From: Neodiprion pinetum
Lineage: Eukaryota > Arthropoda > Insecta > Hymenoptera > Diprionidae
Length of the DNA stretch: 64,000 nucleotides
Reading direction: 5' to 3'
Assembly: GCF_021155775.2 (NCBI RefSeq)
Contig: NC_060236.1
Span: 34,310,548 to 34,374,547, forward strand
Under the pieces are notes generated by a model, which did not search any database, was not told the origin of the DNA, and saw nothing but the letters and a program-made list of their open reading frames with translations. Position numbers and translations under genes: made by a program. Positions within the stretch are counted from its first letter, which is position 1. Every line of letters begins with the position of its first letter. Of the stretch, positions 51,201-63,909 are shown one piece after another.

Positions 51201-54200
51201 AATCCACTTCACAATGCCGATTGAAGAAGCTCGAATTCTCGAAACACAGCGGATCACTTACAGACAGGATCGAACTCACACCCAACCATTAGGGAAAGAG
51301 TCGAGGGAGGGATAATGAAGATGAGATTAGGGTATCAGTGGCAGTCGATCGTACATAGACGAACTTATAGTCAGTCAGATAGACAGACAAAGGGGCCATC
51401 GTGGGGCTTCAAGTTGCACGACATGTCAGGCTACCCCTGCCGGTTTCATTTGCCATCCATCCCGCAAGGTGGTTCAGAGCAGTTACGGGCTTGGTGCTCG
51501 CGTTTTCACAGTCGACGGGCTTCGAGGACTGACGATGGTGCAGAAGTGCCAAATTGACCTTGATCTTCTTTCGCGCCGTTCCTACAGCTTGTATCATCAT
51601 CAAGCAGGGGGGCATCGTGAGGCTCACATACCCGCGTGTTACGCTCCGGGATCAATTAGCTGATTGTCGCTCGCTGATGGAAATGTTTTCTAACAATCCG
51701 CCAGCGAGTTCGGAATCCGCTGATATGCGGTTTTACTAATCCCCAGCCATACAGAGTTCGCGGCCAAGTGTTATTTGTTATGAGAAATGCATGTTTAGTC
51801 TTGGCCCCAGCACCGGATCTGTTACGTCAGACTATTTCTCGCTCACTCGCCTGGCCAGACAGCGTAGCTGACTCCCTATCATCGAACAGTAGAGTAGATA
51901 CCGTTCAAGAACAGTCTAAGAACCACTGAAGTGTAACTCAACGGGCCGCAGACCCCGCGATTGAACCAGCTTATACAATCTCGTTACTACTCGTCGATAG
52001 GTCAACGACTTGAATTTAGAAAAAGAGAAAACTGATAATCGCGCGTAAAACGACGTCATTATTGTTCTCTGAAATTTCACTGCACAATTATGTCCTTGTG
52101 CATATTTTACCCGAATCTCTATTCGGGATCAGAGTTCATTCTTTCTAATTTCGTACGCAGAGTGTCGTGAGTGAGACAATACGTTTGTTTGCGTAGCTGT
52201 TAAGCTGTCTCGAAACGAAGTATTGTTGAATCGAAGGGTTAATCACTCGTCGATTTGATGCATACCTGATTCCAAGATTACAAAGAATTCAGGAATTATG
52301 TCATATTTCAAAGGATTTTATGGGACTTCGGAAGATTACAAGCGACTTCATGGAATTGCGTAGGATTTTTTAAAAAGATTTCAGTAAAGTTCAAAAGATT
52401 TGACGGATTCCAAAGGATTTGAAACATTATAAGAGATTTCATGGAATTTCAAAGAATTTTTTCATACGAAACTTTCAGAGATTTCAGAGGATTTCAGAAG
52501 ACTTCGAAAGGTTTCAAGAGATTTCGTGAAATTTTCAGAAAATCATTGGGCAGATATCACAAGTGATAAATCCCTCGTATTGCATGCACGAATATAAGAA
52601 ACTATATGAACATGCAAAACGTGTAGTGAAGATGAAAAAGAAAAACATTTCAAGAACTCCTCAATAGAGCAAAGAAACTAAAAAATATTCTTGAAGTCTG
52701 TGATTGCGATGGTGTTTAGAAAATTTGAAGAGTTGTATCTTTCTGAAACAAACGTTGCGGTATGAATTTAATGATTATCGAACGGACACTGCTTACTCCG
52801 GGAAATTCGTGTTAGATGTATTAAGATATTTTATTCGCACTGAAGCCGAGTAAATGCAAGCGTCGGTCGTTCCTTCAAGGATTAACAACGGCTGCTGCAC
52901 GGCGCCATCGCGCCACGGTATTCGCACATCAATTCCAGCATTGCAGAAAATTTAAGTACACATCAAGCGGAAACTCCAACCAACCGGGCGATGCGACGTG
53001 CAAAGCTCATTCCCAACAGACAAGCGGGTCACGCCTGCGGCAGCGTTGCGTCCCAGCAATTAACCTTGACCATAAAAACACCTCGAATCCCTATTTCTCC
53101 TGTTTCTTTCTTACTTTTCCTCTTCCTTATCCCCCGTTTCACCGTATGATACAAATTACCCAGCGAGATCGGCCCCTGCGACCTTCTTAAGTCCTCTGTC
53201 CGCAGAATCAGACTCGGAAGTCATCGGACACAGAGATCGGAAATCGTCGAACAGCGCGAGTTGTCGGTATTGGAAAATGTCCTCGTGACGTCAGAGTCTG
53301 GTTGTCGGCGCCATTTCATCACCACATTACCTACGTTTTTAGTTTTTAATGGAGGGAAATCGTAATTTTTGGTCTTTCAAATTACTCATGTCACATAAAT
53401 TGATGAAACTTATTCAATAATATACCTGTTCTACGATCCACACGCGAAAAAACATTGTCAACGGTCAGCTGTCAGCCCGGTGGCATTAGTTTGATTTTTT
53501 TCCACCAGGTGACACATTGCAAGGTGATATTCCCTATATGACGTGCTAACAATAAAGGAGCACGTTCAACTCGCCCGCTAAAGCTCACAAGTAGGGAACT
53601 CCGTTGTCGGCTGACCTAACGCCGTCCGAACTACTAGCTCTCGAGGCATCATAGGCAACGTTCTCCGAGTTCGGTACGTTAGTCTCTACATAATACATTG
53701 TATGTATTCGAGGCTGATTCATCCGTGTATAATTAGTCGATCCCGTATCGGCCGGCTACGAACATTGTCGAATAAAAATTGACACTGTTCAAACCTGGTG
53801 TGTCTGTTAACCGAAAGGCATTTGCTTGTTGTATTAGTTTATCATTTTAACACGCTCCGTGAAGTCATCGTTACCTAAGCATGTCGCGCTAACAAAAGTT
53901 TTATTCGCATTTCCGTAGTTTGCAGCAGTCATGAACGGCTTTAATCATACCGGTCTCCGTCAGCAGGCTACGCGGTTTTGGATTTCACAATGCGCGTTGT
54001 TTACGTCAGGCGTTGGATAGAATCCGTCTAATTTCGTCAACGTTATCTGAACTTTATATCGCTCTGCTACAAGTTGACCTTTTTTTTAATGTTTAATTTA
54101 CCGTTTTATCGCTGGTTATTATTACACATATATATACATATTTTTCATTATCTGCTAATATTTACTGACGATTATATACCAGCCGTTTTGTTTTGCTTGA

Positions 54201-54920
54201 TCAATAACGAACGTTTTTCGATTCGGCGATCGCTTGTTAAAAAACCAGGCATTCTAATCAGCTATTACGCACTGATCATGACAATCGTGCAGCTTAAATT
54301 ATATCAGAATACACAACCTGAAATTTAATAAGTATCATTAGAAATTCCATTCCCGTAGCAATGGTGATACATGAAAGAATTAATCCTGAATTGTTTTGCA
54401 TTGGATGTCAAGTATTTTCAAATAATTCTCTGATTCAGATTCTCATGTCGATCTACTGTTTACTGTACCCTATACATCGCGAAACAGGAAGGACAAGTGA
54501 AATGAATACGTGCATTGACGCGTTACCGCAAGACCATTGCTACTCATTGCGGTCAGTTTATGCCGGTATGATAACTAATCTTGGCGACAGTTAGTCACAC
54601 CAGACGTCATTATACAGGTTGACATACGTGGCAGTGACTGGTGATCTTTACATCCATATCGCTAAAGTTCGAAGTTGAAAATTTACTGCAAAACTTACAA
54701 ATTCTATCGATTATTTAACAAGACTTTTGCCGAAAACTTTGCTGACTTTTATTCATTATCAATGTTTTCAGTGGCAAGATATCAAAACACTGCAGGATTT
54801 TGGCTTACAAATATTTTCGCCTTATTTGCTCGCCGAAATTTTTCAATATAATGACGATTCTTCTTCGAACCAATTTCATAAACTGGGATAAAACGACGTG
54901 GCTACGGTTCAAAATACACT
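51201..54920. other. Non-coding stretch with degenerate minisatellite
   Basis: Frames of 60-80 codons overlap on both strands at 51310-51740, with no recognisable domain. A degenerate repeat of a GGATTTCA-like word covers 52280-52545. A perfect TGACGTCA is at 53286-53293. Confidence 0.45.
52280..52545. repeat. Degenerate minisatellite of a GATTTCA-type word
   Basis: Loose repetition of words such as GGATTTCA, AGATTTCA, GGACTTCG and GGAATTTCA at roughly 10-12 bp spacing. It is too diverged to set a firm unit. Confidence 0.6.
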
Positions 54921-54921
54921 T

Positions 54922-55219
54922 GGGTAGGGGTGAAAATATACAAAGTAGGAGGGCCACGATATCGAATTTTTGATGAAGCGAAGGTTGAATTTATAGTATT
55001 TAAAAATGAGGAAATTCATAATGTCGAGAATCAAAAATATATAAAGTTCAGAATATAGAATACCGAAATGTAAAATCGTCAGAATTCGTCTCGATAATAA
55101 TACAGATTCTAGAATTTCTATATCTTCAATTTTCTATGGATTAGATTTTCGCGTCTTTGAAAATTCGATATTTTGTTACGTCTATCAATCGGCCATTTTA
55201 GTTTTTTACCCCCCACCCG
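54922..55219. mobile_element. Degenerate inverted-repeat element with GGGTRGGGG ends
   Basis: The left end reads GGGTAGGGGTGAAAA and the right end, complemented, ACGGGTGGGGGGTAAAAAAC. Further in, GGGCCACGATATCGAATTTT on the left faces CGTAACAAAATATCGAATTT on the right in inverted orientation. The interior contains several variants of an AGAATNTNNAAAAT word. Old and non-coding. Confidence 0.5.
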
Positions 55220-55970
55220 TACACTGTTATCCGTCTGAAATAGTGCAGCGAGAGCGTGAAATGACTTCACAACTGCGAGGAAATTCGACGAGAGAAACTA
55301 TGTCGGGCCTCAAGGGTATATCTTATAGATAAGGGTTGTTGGAGCATTAGAATAAGTAAGCCGAGTGTAATCCATGCATATAAGTCAGACCAAACTATAA
55401 AATGGGCTGCAATGACAAACCGGCATCATTATTTATATAGCAGCGAGGTATTTTTGCACTGCAAGAATCTACCTACGTCCAGGGCTGCAGCAATTCGAGA
55501 TATTAATAATACAGGGTGCTTGAATTACCCCAGGAGGGTTGGACAATACCACCGTTATACGTAATGTATAACGATATACGCGAATACTGACATAAGTAAT
55601 AAATATCCATGATAGGGAATAGTGTTTACGGTATTCATCGAGAAGCAGAAAATAAGCACATCGGGATTGACTTTCAAGTATATTAGTTGCCACTTCGTTT
55701 GTTTGTTTATTCTTAACCTACCTATTTAAGGGCATAATAACTGTGTTGATCGATTGGATAAATTTATAACAGCTTGTATCGTTTTCCGTTATCTGCAAAA
55801 AAAAATACCCGTTATAAATTCGAAAAACAAAGCAAAAAAAATATTACATCCAATTATCAACCTGCACGCTTTATTCGTAAATAGTCCTCAGGTAAAAAAT
55901 CCCCCTTCCATTCAAAATGTGTAACCGCGTCCTATCCAAGAATTATTGGTGACGGATATGACGCGACCGA
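55220..55970. other. Non-coding stretch
   Basis: AT-rich, no recognised gene or repeat. Confidence 0.5.
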
Positions 55971-56690
55971 GTCGTACAATATGACCCAGTGACGTAGCTT
56001 TTAGTAATCGATTTAGTGAACGCCGGCGTCGTCCCGTGAACTAAGCGTGGAGCGCTTGCGAGCTCCGGCCCGTCGGCCATCTTGGATTTATCTTGCGCGC
56101 CAACGGCGGCTCACGGACTCCAACGCAGCCGTACGTCGCGAAAAGCTGCGGGGTGAGGGATTTGGGTGGGAGGTGGGGCGGGAGGGGGGGAGAGAAAAAC
56201 AAAAATAAAAATAACGCAAAGTAAAATAAAAAGTTGCAACGTGTGCGGAACCGGCGCCAAAGATAAATCCGGACAGCTCTGTGGGATGAAAAATGAAAAT
56301 AGGATGCGGGTTTGAAAAAAATGGAAGGGAAGAAAAATTCCTGCATCGGTTCGATCGCCATTTCCCCCGCCGCTCGACACCCCGTTTCTTCGTCTAATTT
56401 CTCCCGATCTCGGCTGCATCCTGCCGCTCAATTTTTTTTTTTTTTTTTTCCTTCCTTTTCTTACTCTTTTCCATCCCGCTCGGCTGTTCTATACTGTTCA
56501 CGTAAACGTCGACGTACGCCCAGCGAGCCCAACAACGCGAGGCCATGGTCCGTGGATAAGTTGCGGTCGACGAATAGCGCTTGCGCAAAAAGCCCCGCGG
56601 CGTCCACTAGCGAACCCCCCGAAGCCAGTCCGAAAAAGTCATCGCTACGGAACACACTGTACATCGTGTCGTGTAAAAAGGAAAGAAAAT
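55971..56690 (+). promoter_or_regulatory. GC-rich promoter-like block, probably 5' region of the ATPase gene
   Basis: The interval changes abruptly to GC-rich, CpG-containing sequence. It includes GGCCATCTTGG at 56075-56085, a match to the YY1/Pleiohomeotic-type motif found near many housekeeping starts. There is no TATA box. A 178-codon + frame (56312-56848) runs through homopolymers, includes K- and F-rich stretches and matches no family, so I do not treat it as a gene. Position and composition suggest a CpG-type promoter or first untranslated exon of the downstream calcium ATPase, but this is inference. Confidence 0.4.
56432..56449. repeat. Poly-T run of 18
   Basis: Eighteen consecutive T. 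Confidence 0.95.
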
Positions 56691-56791
56691 ACGAGGAAAG
56701 AGAAGGGAGAGAGAGAAAATCGTCGTACGGGGAAAAAAAAATTAATCTATCAAGGTTAAATAAAACGGTAAAGAAAATAAGTAGCAGAGGC

Positions 56792-56811
56792 AAAAAAAAA
56801 AAAAAAAAAAA
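56792..56811. repeat. Poly-A run of 20
   Basis: Twenty consecutive A. Confidence 0.95.
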
Positions 56812-56844
56812 CAGTTTGCAAGAAAAACAAGCTTACTCTTCGGT

Positions 56845-56904
56845 ATAATAATAATAACAAAACAATAATAATAATAATAATCAAAAATAGTAATAATAAT
56901 AATC
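56845..56904. repeat. (ATA)n imperfect microsatellite
   Basis: Two runs of ATA/TAA triplets separated by TCAAAAATAG. Confidence 0.9.
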
Positions 56905-57454
56905 ACCTTCATAACGGACCAAATCACGCATAAGCGCGGTTATCGTTTATCATGTTACAGTCTGTTTTTTTTTCTCAGCCATCGGGTTAATGTTTAATAT
57001 CGCGTAAACTGTCAGCCATCGTCTGCACTGTCCAGAATTCAACCCCGTGTCATCGTTTATAACGCTATCTGAAATTCAACGATTCTGCAAGCACGAAGCC
57101 CGTCTAGAATATTGCAACAATACTGTCTTCATGAAAAAAGGCATTAAGGAAAAAGCCGCGATAAATATTGAACCGAAAAGAGTTAGACGTAAAGAGGGAC
57201 TCGCTAAGAGCTTTAACGACGAAGGGTGACAATTTGAAACTCAACCGACAATCGTGCAATATCTGGGGTTGCGCAAGCTACGACTCTGTCATCGTACGTC
57301 TGTGCAAGTTCTACCGCAAGCTTCGATCTTTCCAAGGCAGACGCCCTTAAATTATCGAATCTATCCTAGGCCGGAGGGTAAAAAAAGATCATCCAAGTTC
57401 ACCAAAGGCCAAGCATATTGCATTATATATAAACACGCATTTCTCGACCGCGTG

Positions 57455-57509
57455 TACACACATGTATACATACACACGTATACATACACACGTATACATA
57501 TACACAGTA
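57455..57509. repeat. 14-bp tandem repeat
   Basis: About three to four copies of GTATACATACACAC with small changes. Confidence 0.85.
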
Positions 57510-57873
57510 TAAAAACGATAAAAAGTGATACACAGTGAAGAGAAATAAGGTCATAAAATACAACAGCCACATAGAGGATTGTGTGTACATACATGTAGCT
57601 AAATGAAAAAATACTTTATACTCGACGACTCGTATAATATAATAAGTGAATAATCATCGACTGTTCGTGATTAAAGTACGGAACGGCGGTTAAAAATAAA
57701 GTGTTCTTATAAATACGACTTATTCTTTAATTTTGTTGGTCACAATTAAACTTTTTTCGAAATAATAACATTAACAACAACAATAATAATAATTATATTG
57801 AAATACCGAGGCCTGAGAGGAGGCTCAATTTAGACGTGTTAATAAATAGCGAGAATAAATGTGTCGATCAAGG

Positions 57874-57880
57874 TATAAAA
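57874..57880 (+). promoter_or_regulatory. Candidate TATA box
   Basis: TATAAAA preceded by GG and followed by CGGCTCG. A possible initiator (TTCACC) lies about 30 bp downstream near 57903, the usual TATA-to-start distance. The GC-richer, GA-rich sequence downstream fits a 5' untranslated exon. Confidence 0.4.
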
Positions 57881-57903
57881 CGGCTCGTACCAAACAGTAA
57901 CAT

Positions 57904-58165
57904 TCACCTCTGTACTCAAAAGCGGAGTTATTTTTAGTGGAGACTGTCGTATCGCGGGTTACAAGCAGAGTGCGTGCGTGCTCGATGAATCTGTGCATGT
58001 GACAACGGAGTAGCGAGACAGACGGAGAAAGAGAAAGAGAAATAGAAAGAGAGAACCGGAGAGCCTTCTGATTATCACCCAGTAGTTGCTCGTTACTGTG
58101 ATACTCGGCTGACCGCTGGACGCACGATATACTCGATCTCCCTGCCGCCCTGCGTATAATCTATA
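57904..58165 (+). other. Candidate non-coding first exon
   Basis: Starts at the expected distance from the TATA box and ends at a donor-like CTATA|GTAAGT (GT at 58166-58167). The exon would be about 262 nt with a GA-rich middle (58020-58070). Which gene it belongs to is inferred from its position upstream of and on the same strand as the calcium ATPase. Confidence 0.3.
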
Positions 58166-58167
58166 GT

Positions 58168-61100
58168 AAGTAACACACCGTCTAGGTTATAGTTTCCGAT
58201 TCAAAATTACCAGTGCTTCGTTCATACGGTCGCCTCGTGATCCTGCGTCTAACTATTTATAACCCTACCCACGTAATCCATTTTTTACCGACTTTTTTGA
58301 TCATAGTAGAGAGGATAAGAGTAAAAAGATGAAGAACGAGGAGAAATAATCATTCTCTTCGTCGTATGTGAGTAAGTGATGTGAGCAACGAATTATCTTG
58401 TTTGTTTGTTGTTGTGTTTTCTTCTTCTACTTCGTCTTCTTCTTCTTCTTTTCTCGTAGACAAGTGCTGTGCAGTAGACGAGGTAATAGATAGACGTATG
58501 AATAGATAGATTTGTGGATAAATGGACAGGTGGCTGGGTAAAATGCAGATTGTGGAATAACGCGAATTATGTAACATCTCAAACTACGAGCGAGGTAGAG
58601 AGGCAAGCCTGGGCTGGCTTTTCGTTCGTCGAACATTATTTCGGGAGTGCCAGCCAACCAGCTCCGCGGACCAAAATTCTCCCGGACGGACAGACGCCTG
58701 GGGATTTCACTTCCATTCCCTTCCGCGACAAAACGTGTATTCATGCATGTTGGTATATACTTACATACTTGCGTATTTACGCTATGTCTTCAATACGCGT
58801 GAATCTCCTCTTTCAACTCTTATCGTCGTCACAATCGACGCGTTCGAATTTTACTGCACGCATTGCTCGCTATTCGACGAGATAATTATACGTATTACTT
58901 ACGAATTACATTTAGCAACCGGTTACAGATTCGGAAATATTTTTTTGTCACAATCTCTTTTCGAGTAACGCTTTTTATTTCAATTATTTTCTTCGCCGAT
59001 CTGTTACACGTATTTCCGAACTCTGTGTATGTGCATGGTATACGCACCCCGTGAATCAATGTGCGAATGATATTCACACCTGAGATTTATTAAATACTGT
59101 GAAATATTTCTTCGATATTGAGTTAAAACTGATATGTACCTGGCAGCCGAAGACGTGCGATTTAAAAATATACTTTTAAAAATATATAGACGGAATTCCG
59201 ACAAATACTGGCTTCAATCCCTGGCCTTTACTTGCTCTCCGTCATTTTTCGTTCATTCGATAAACACCACACACATTCGTATATGATCCATGTAATCGAC
59301 ATTGGACAAAGTGAAATTTTGGCCGAACTCACGTCCGTTATTCTGACATTATTGTCAGCTACAATTTACACTTACCAAATCGATATTTCCACGCAGCCAT
59401 TCCATTTATACACCGGTTGATTGAATATCGACAATTATTCACCTTGGTTCGTCTACTTTTCTAATAATTCGAAAATATGTACCAGTATGTTTAGCAACTG
59501 AGTCAGGTTTTCGAATAACAATATTTCCATTCGCCCGACATAGTTCCGTGTACAAAATATGTTTTAATGCCAGTACGGCTAAAGAGTGAAGTATGAAATG
59601 AAAACTTCGCAATATGGAGAGCGAATATTGATGTATGCACAGATATTAGTAGCTTCTTTGGCATCTAGTTTAAATTGAATCAAGTTCGACTGAGGCTCTA
59701 TGCCAAGGAGAAACCTTGCTTTTTAAAACTGGCTCATTTTCATTTCTCATAAACTGATACTCTACTTCTATTATTTTTGTCATTATCTCACGTAAGAATT
59801 TTGCAACGCATCTCGTATATTGCCGGTTCGACGACGCTTGTCAGATAGAAAACTTGTCTCGAAGTAATCAAAGGCTTAGATGATGAACAAAAGACGTTTA
59901 CTCCTAAGTGCGTAAGACCTGAACAAAAAGGTAATCCCAGTTCGCCGCCTCATACATCGTTGATCAATGCTCCAAATTGTATAGCCGTATTTCTTTTTGC
60001 AAACTCCTACATCATTCTTATACACGTTGTTTGAGGACGGATAAAAAGTACGCATTTAAAATATCCCGAGACTTCATTCCTCCGAACATGAAATATATTA
60101 CACGTTCAGTTTTCACATTTTCATCTCTTAGTGTATGAATGTGTGCCTATCTATATTAAATATGCAGACATTTAGACCACTGTCGAGACCCCACGTGGTA
60201 CCACGTGCTCTATAATTATTAGCTCGTCTCACCACAAGCTTTGTGTTAACCCGAAATAAAGAATAGAACATGCCAGTGTGCCGAATCTAATGCCGTCGTC
60301 CCATATGCGGACCGATTACGTTATACAGAAAACCGCAAAACAGTACCAATAATTAAATAGGCTTTCAGGCTTCCTGTCTTCCCGAGTTTAACGTCACGAT
60401 ATTTATAACTCTTTCCCGATTACGAGGAAACTAGAAAATTTGCTGCCCCTTTGGCAGTTGAAGTAAAATAAAAAAAAAAACTTTTCATCCCGGTATACCT
60501 TGTTACAGCATTTGATATTGAAATGCAAGATAAGTATACCGAGGTGCAAGTCAAGGTTGAATTCCAATCTTAAGATTATCAATGCAACGTTCTCAAATAC
60601 TCGTATGAATATTTACTCGGTTGTATCTTATAACTGATATCTCAGTCGACAAAAAAGAACAATGTAATAATAATCGCACATGTACCGTAATTGACTTAAG
60701 TTAGGTAAGCGATAATCCTGTACAGAATATAACTTATTTAAATCCCATATAAAACAATTGCATGGTAATAAAATTCAAATTTCAAATTTAATTATACACC
60801 TTTGGCTCGCTAACAAACAATTAAATGAAACTTGTACTATTTATCTTGCCTCTCGTAATAGCTTCACACTCGTCTTTGCAGTTGGCTTCCTCGATTGACG
60901 TCAATGTTTACTGATGACCATAAATATGCCGCATAGCGTATTATACAGTAATCAGTTTTCGGCTCGTTATCAAGCCTCAGAGATAAGCTCATAATATCTT
61001 GAAATCTTCGGTCGCCAGACCCGAAGGCTGTTCAAATTTTCGAAGAGCCCGTTCGAAGCGGCGACGCGTGACACGCTGGTGGGGCGAGGCCTAGGCATGT

Positions 61101-61196
61101 CTACACGTTAAACATGACCGAGTCTAGCTCATCTCAAAGTTTCATACTCACTCACTCGACAGCTAGCCGGTGTTTCAATAGCGTCGTCGTCCTCGG
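58168..61196. other. Probable 5' intron or upstream region, nothing recognised
   Basis: AT-rich sequence with a CTT tract at 58421-58452 and a perfect TGACGTCA at 60896-60903. Frames up to 123 codons (58514-58885) show no recognisable domain. Confidence 0.45.
58421..58452. repeat. (CTT)n imperfect microsatellite
   Basis: About 32 bp of CTT/TTC units. Confidence 0.85.
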
Positions 61197-61265
61197 GAGT
61201 GAGTGAGTGAGTGAGTGAGTGAGATAGATAGATAGATACATAGATAGATGGATAGAGAGAGAAAG
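61197..61265. repeat. (GAGT)n followed by (GATA)n microsatellite
   Basis: Seven GAGT units (61197-61224) run directly into GATA units to about 61255, then GAGAGA. Confidence 0.95.
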
Positions 61266-61899
61266 TGAGGTAGAGAACTAACTGGAAAAAGAAACAGTGC
61301 CGTGGTGAAGGAAGGAGCGAGCGTTGCTACATTCATTCATTTTATTTTCCCATATTTATCTACTACGGCCCGTATCGTGTACTACGATACATACAGAAAA
61401 AATTAGATTTTTTTCTCAAGCTTACACCTGTCGTGTATGCCATACCTCCATACCTGTCTCTGTTTATTTAATCATTGCGATGCGTTTTAAAGTGATAAGT
61501 GATAATTCCTCGAACGCGACGTGCCTTGATCGAACTGTGGAGGATGTTTGATTAATATTGCCGGTACAAGACTACTAGTTGACCAGTGAAACATCCTACA
61601 TTCCGGTTGCCCGTTCACTTGCATCTACACACGCTCGCATACTCCGTGCTTGGATTCTCCTTTCTCGGGGATTTCTTTTTTTTTTTTTATCTTCTTTCGT
61701 ATGTGTTTACCTGACCGGTTTTTTTTTGGTACTATTGGTTTCCTTCTTTCGATTCGCGTGTTCTATGGACTAATTTTGCCGAGGAGTGTGAAATTCTGTG
61801 AAGAACAGTAGCACCACGCGGTCTGTGTTTTTAATCGTGGTTCATATTCACTATTGTGTACATACATTCGAAACCAGTGATTCTCGTTGCGATAGTCAG
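61266..61899 (+). other. Candidate 5' untranslated exon ending at a good donor
   Basis: The segment ends with GTCAG|GTAAAT (GT at 61900-61901), a good donor. It is the last one I can point to before the acceptor at 63786. The sequence has the mixed composition of a UTR, and its frames are short. The start is not defined; it may lie near the GAGT/GATA repeat. If correct, it would join to 63787 after removal of a 1.9-kb intron. Confidence 0.35.
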
Positions 61900-63786
61900 G
61901 TAAATTTTAATGCTCTCGTCGTATTTATCTTTCCTTGATTTCTTTCTTCCACCGATTCTACAAAAGTTATGAGTAACAATTATAATATTAACGAAACCCC
62001 TTTCCTATGTACTATTTTCTGTGAGTAAATTTTTCCCTTCCTCTTAATTGAACAGTCATAACCTCTATTTGTGAGATATTAAATGTACCGTTATACGGCT
62101 TACGTCACTTCTATTTTATGTCATTCGCACATCGGGGCTCGTTCAGCGTCAGACGCGATTCTCTCATGTTTTATTTACTCGCGCGTTCAACACCGTCACT
62201 CATTCCCCAGCCTTCCATTTCACATCTCTTTTCCTTTACATTTACAACAGGCCTCTGACTCCTTTTGCTTTTCTGGCTCTTCTTTTCCGCATATTTTCTC
62301 TTCTTCACCTACCGTCGTTCCGTATCATTCTTTATTATTCATTCTTATCAAATCGTGAAGATCGGTGAAACATAACCTCCACCCATCTCGCGGACTCGCA
62401 GCACTCCGATCCAAGTTGAAGCATCAAGATTCCAGCGTACCATAAATTTGAATTTCGAACGTTTACGAATTATTATACCGAAGAATAGAATCTTTATTCT
62501 GTGTACCATACATTTTTCGAAATTTAACGTCCAAAATTGATAATTTGAATAAGTGACTGTTCTGAAGAATCGTATATATTCTGGAATAGACTTTTACATC
62601 TTGTACTTCAAGCAAAATTTTCGGAAAGAGATGAAATATACTTTTTCAACATAAAAGCGTCTGTTTGTATTTAAATGAATGCAACGGAAGACTTTTTTTT
62701 AAATGTTAGCTTTAATAGAAATGATGATACTCGTAATAATAATATAATATACCGTCTCGTGCAATGCGACTGCAGCGTTATCATTATTTGTTGAACAAAT
62801 ATTACAATTTGCTGTCTACCCAGTAAAAATGATTGCGTGTCTATCATATTTGTGTACGCGTTTCATTTTACCCTACTCGTCTGATTCACCGTGCTTAATC
62901 AATTATTATTGCTTCAAGTTTGCTATTTATAGATTTGGAAAGATTCCACGGTAACTGCATACATCGATTAAACTCAATAAAGAAATGTTCGACACTTTAT
63001 TGCTTTAAATTTATTTGGAGATCAATTAGTACTCTCTTTCTAAAGATTGCCATACAACTTTTTTAACCACATACTTCAAATCGTTGAAAAATTCTACAGT
63101 AAAGATCGTTATTCCAAGGTTTTCAAAATTACTTGACTTTTTGTACGATCATATACCAGAATGCATTAACTTTTTGTTATATATACAATAGATTTTAATT
63201 CTCCATGAAAAAATGAGCAAACAGTCATTTTCATGTATGAAAGCGTGACGAATTTCTTGGCGAAAGAACCTATTCTTTTGGTACATATCTAACATTTGCA
63301 CAAGAAATATCTCGCCAAGGTAAAATAACACTAGCGAAGCCTTGGGGCACAGAACGCTCTTCGATTAGTTAGCGAAACACAGTTCGCAGAGAAATGAAAG
63401 AATGAAAATTCATCACTACATAAATGTATTATCCATATTTATATTCAGCTTCCGTTGTTCAAGCAAACAATATCAAGAAATAAGTTTTCAAGGACAAAAG
63501 TCCTGACAAACAGTGCAGATTTGTCATTTCTTTTATATGTGCGTAACTTTTACCTTCATTTGAACATGCATGAACCATCTCAAAACTTGCAAATACAGAC
63601 TAAACCCTGAAAGTACACCATCATTAGCATCGCTTAACGAGTAGAGCTATAAATAAATATTTGAAAAGTGAATCAGTGCTAAAAATATACAATTATGCAT
63701 TCTTGAGACATATATTGATGGCGCTGTCGCTTGAAAATATTTGATTAGGCACTGGACTTATCTATGTATCTCTCTTGTTTGCACAG
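61900..63786 (+). other. Probable last 5' intron of the calcium ATPase gene
   Basis: Begins GTAAAT and ends TCTCTTGTTTGCACAG. The content is AT-rich with no recognisable gene. The acceptor at the right edge is convincing. The choice of donor is less certain. Confidence 0.45.
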
Positions 63787-63909
63787 ATTTTGGACCTCCA
63801 GTTACTTGGAGGCTACGCAAGTAGCGACAACGAAGCAATAGCAGGAGTGGGTCAGCTTTGGGTAACTACCCAGCTGTTGGCGTGAGCCAACCAGATCAGC
63901 GTAGCAAAA
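63787..63909 (+). other. 5' untranslated part of the first coding exon
   Basis: Follows the acceptor TTGTTTGCACAG|A at 63786/63787. It carries an in-frame TGA at 63883-63885, 27 bases before the ATG, so the reading frame cannot extend further 5' in this exon. Confidence 0.75.

Larger units (their letters stand above)
56691..57873. other. AT-rich stretch with simple repeats
   Basis: Contains a poly-A run (56792-56811), an ATA triplet tract (56845-56904) and a GTATACATACACAC tandem (57455-57509). No gene recognised. Confidence 0.5.

Noticed and set aside
51315..51740. Cluster of overlapping 60-80-codon frames on both strands
   Set aside because: No recognisable protein. Openness on both strands points to composition. 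A decayed repeat or untranslated exon is as likely.
56312..56848. 178-codon + frame
   Set aside because: It crosses poly-T and poly-A runs (F- and K-rich stretches) and overlaps open frames on the other strand. It matches no family and lies in a promoter-like GC-rich block.
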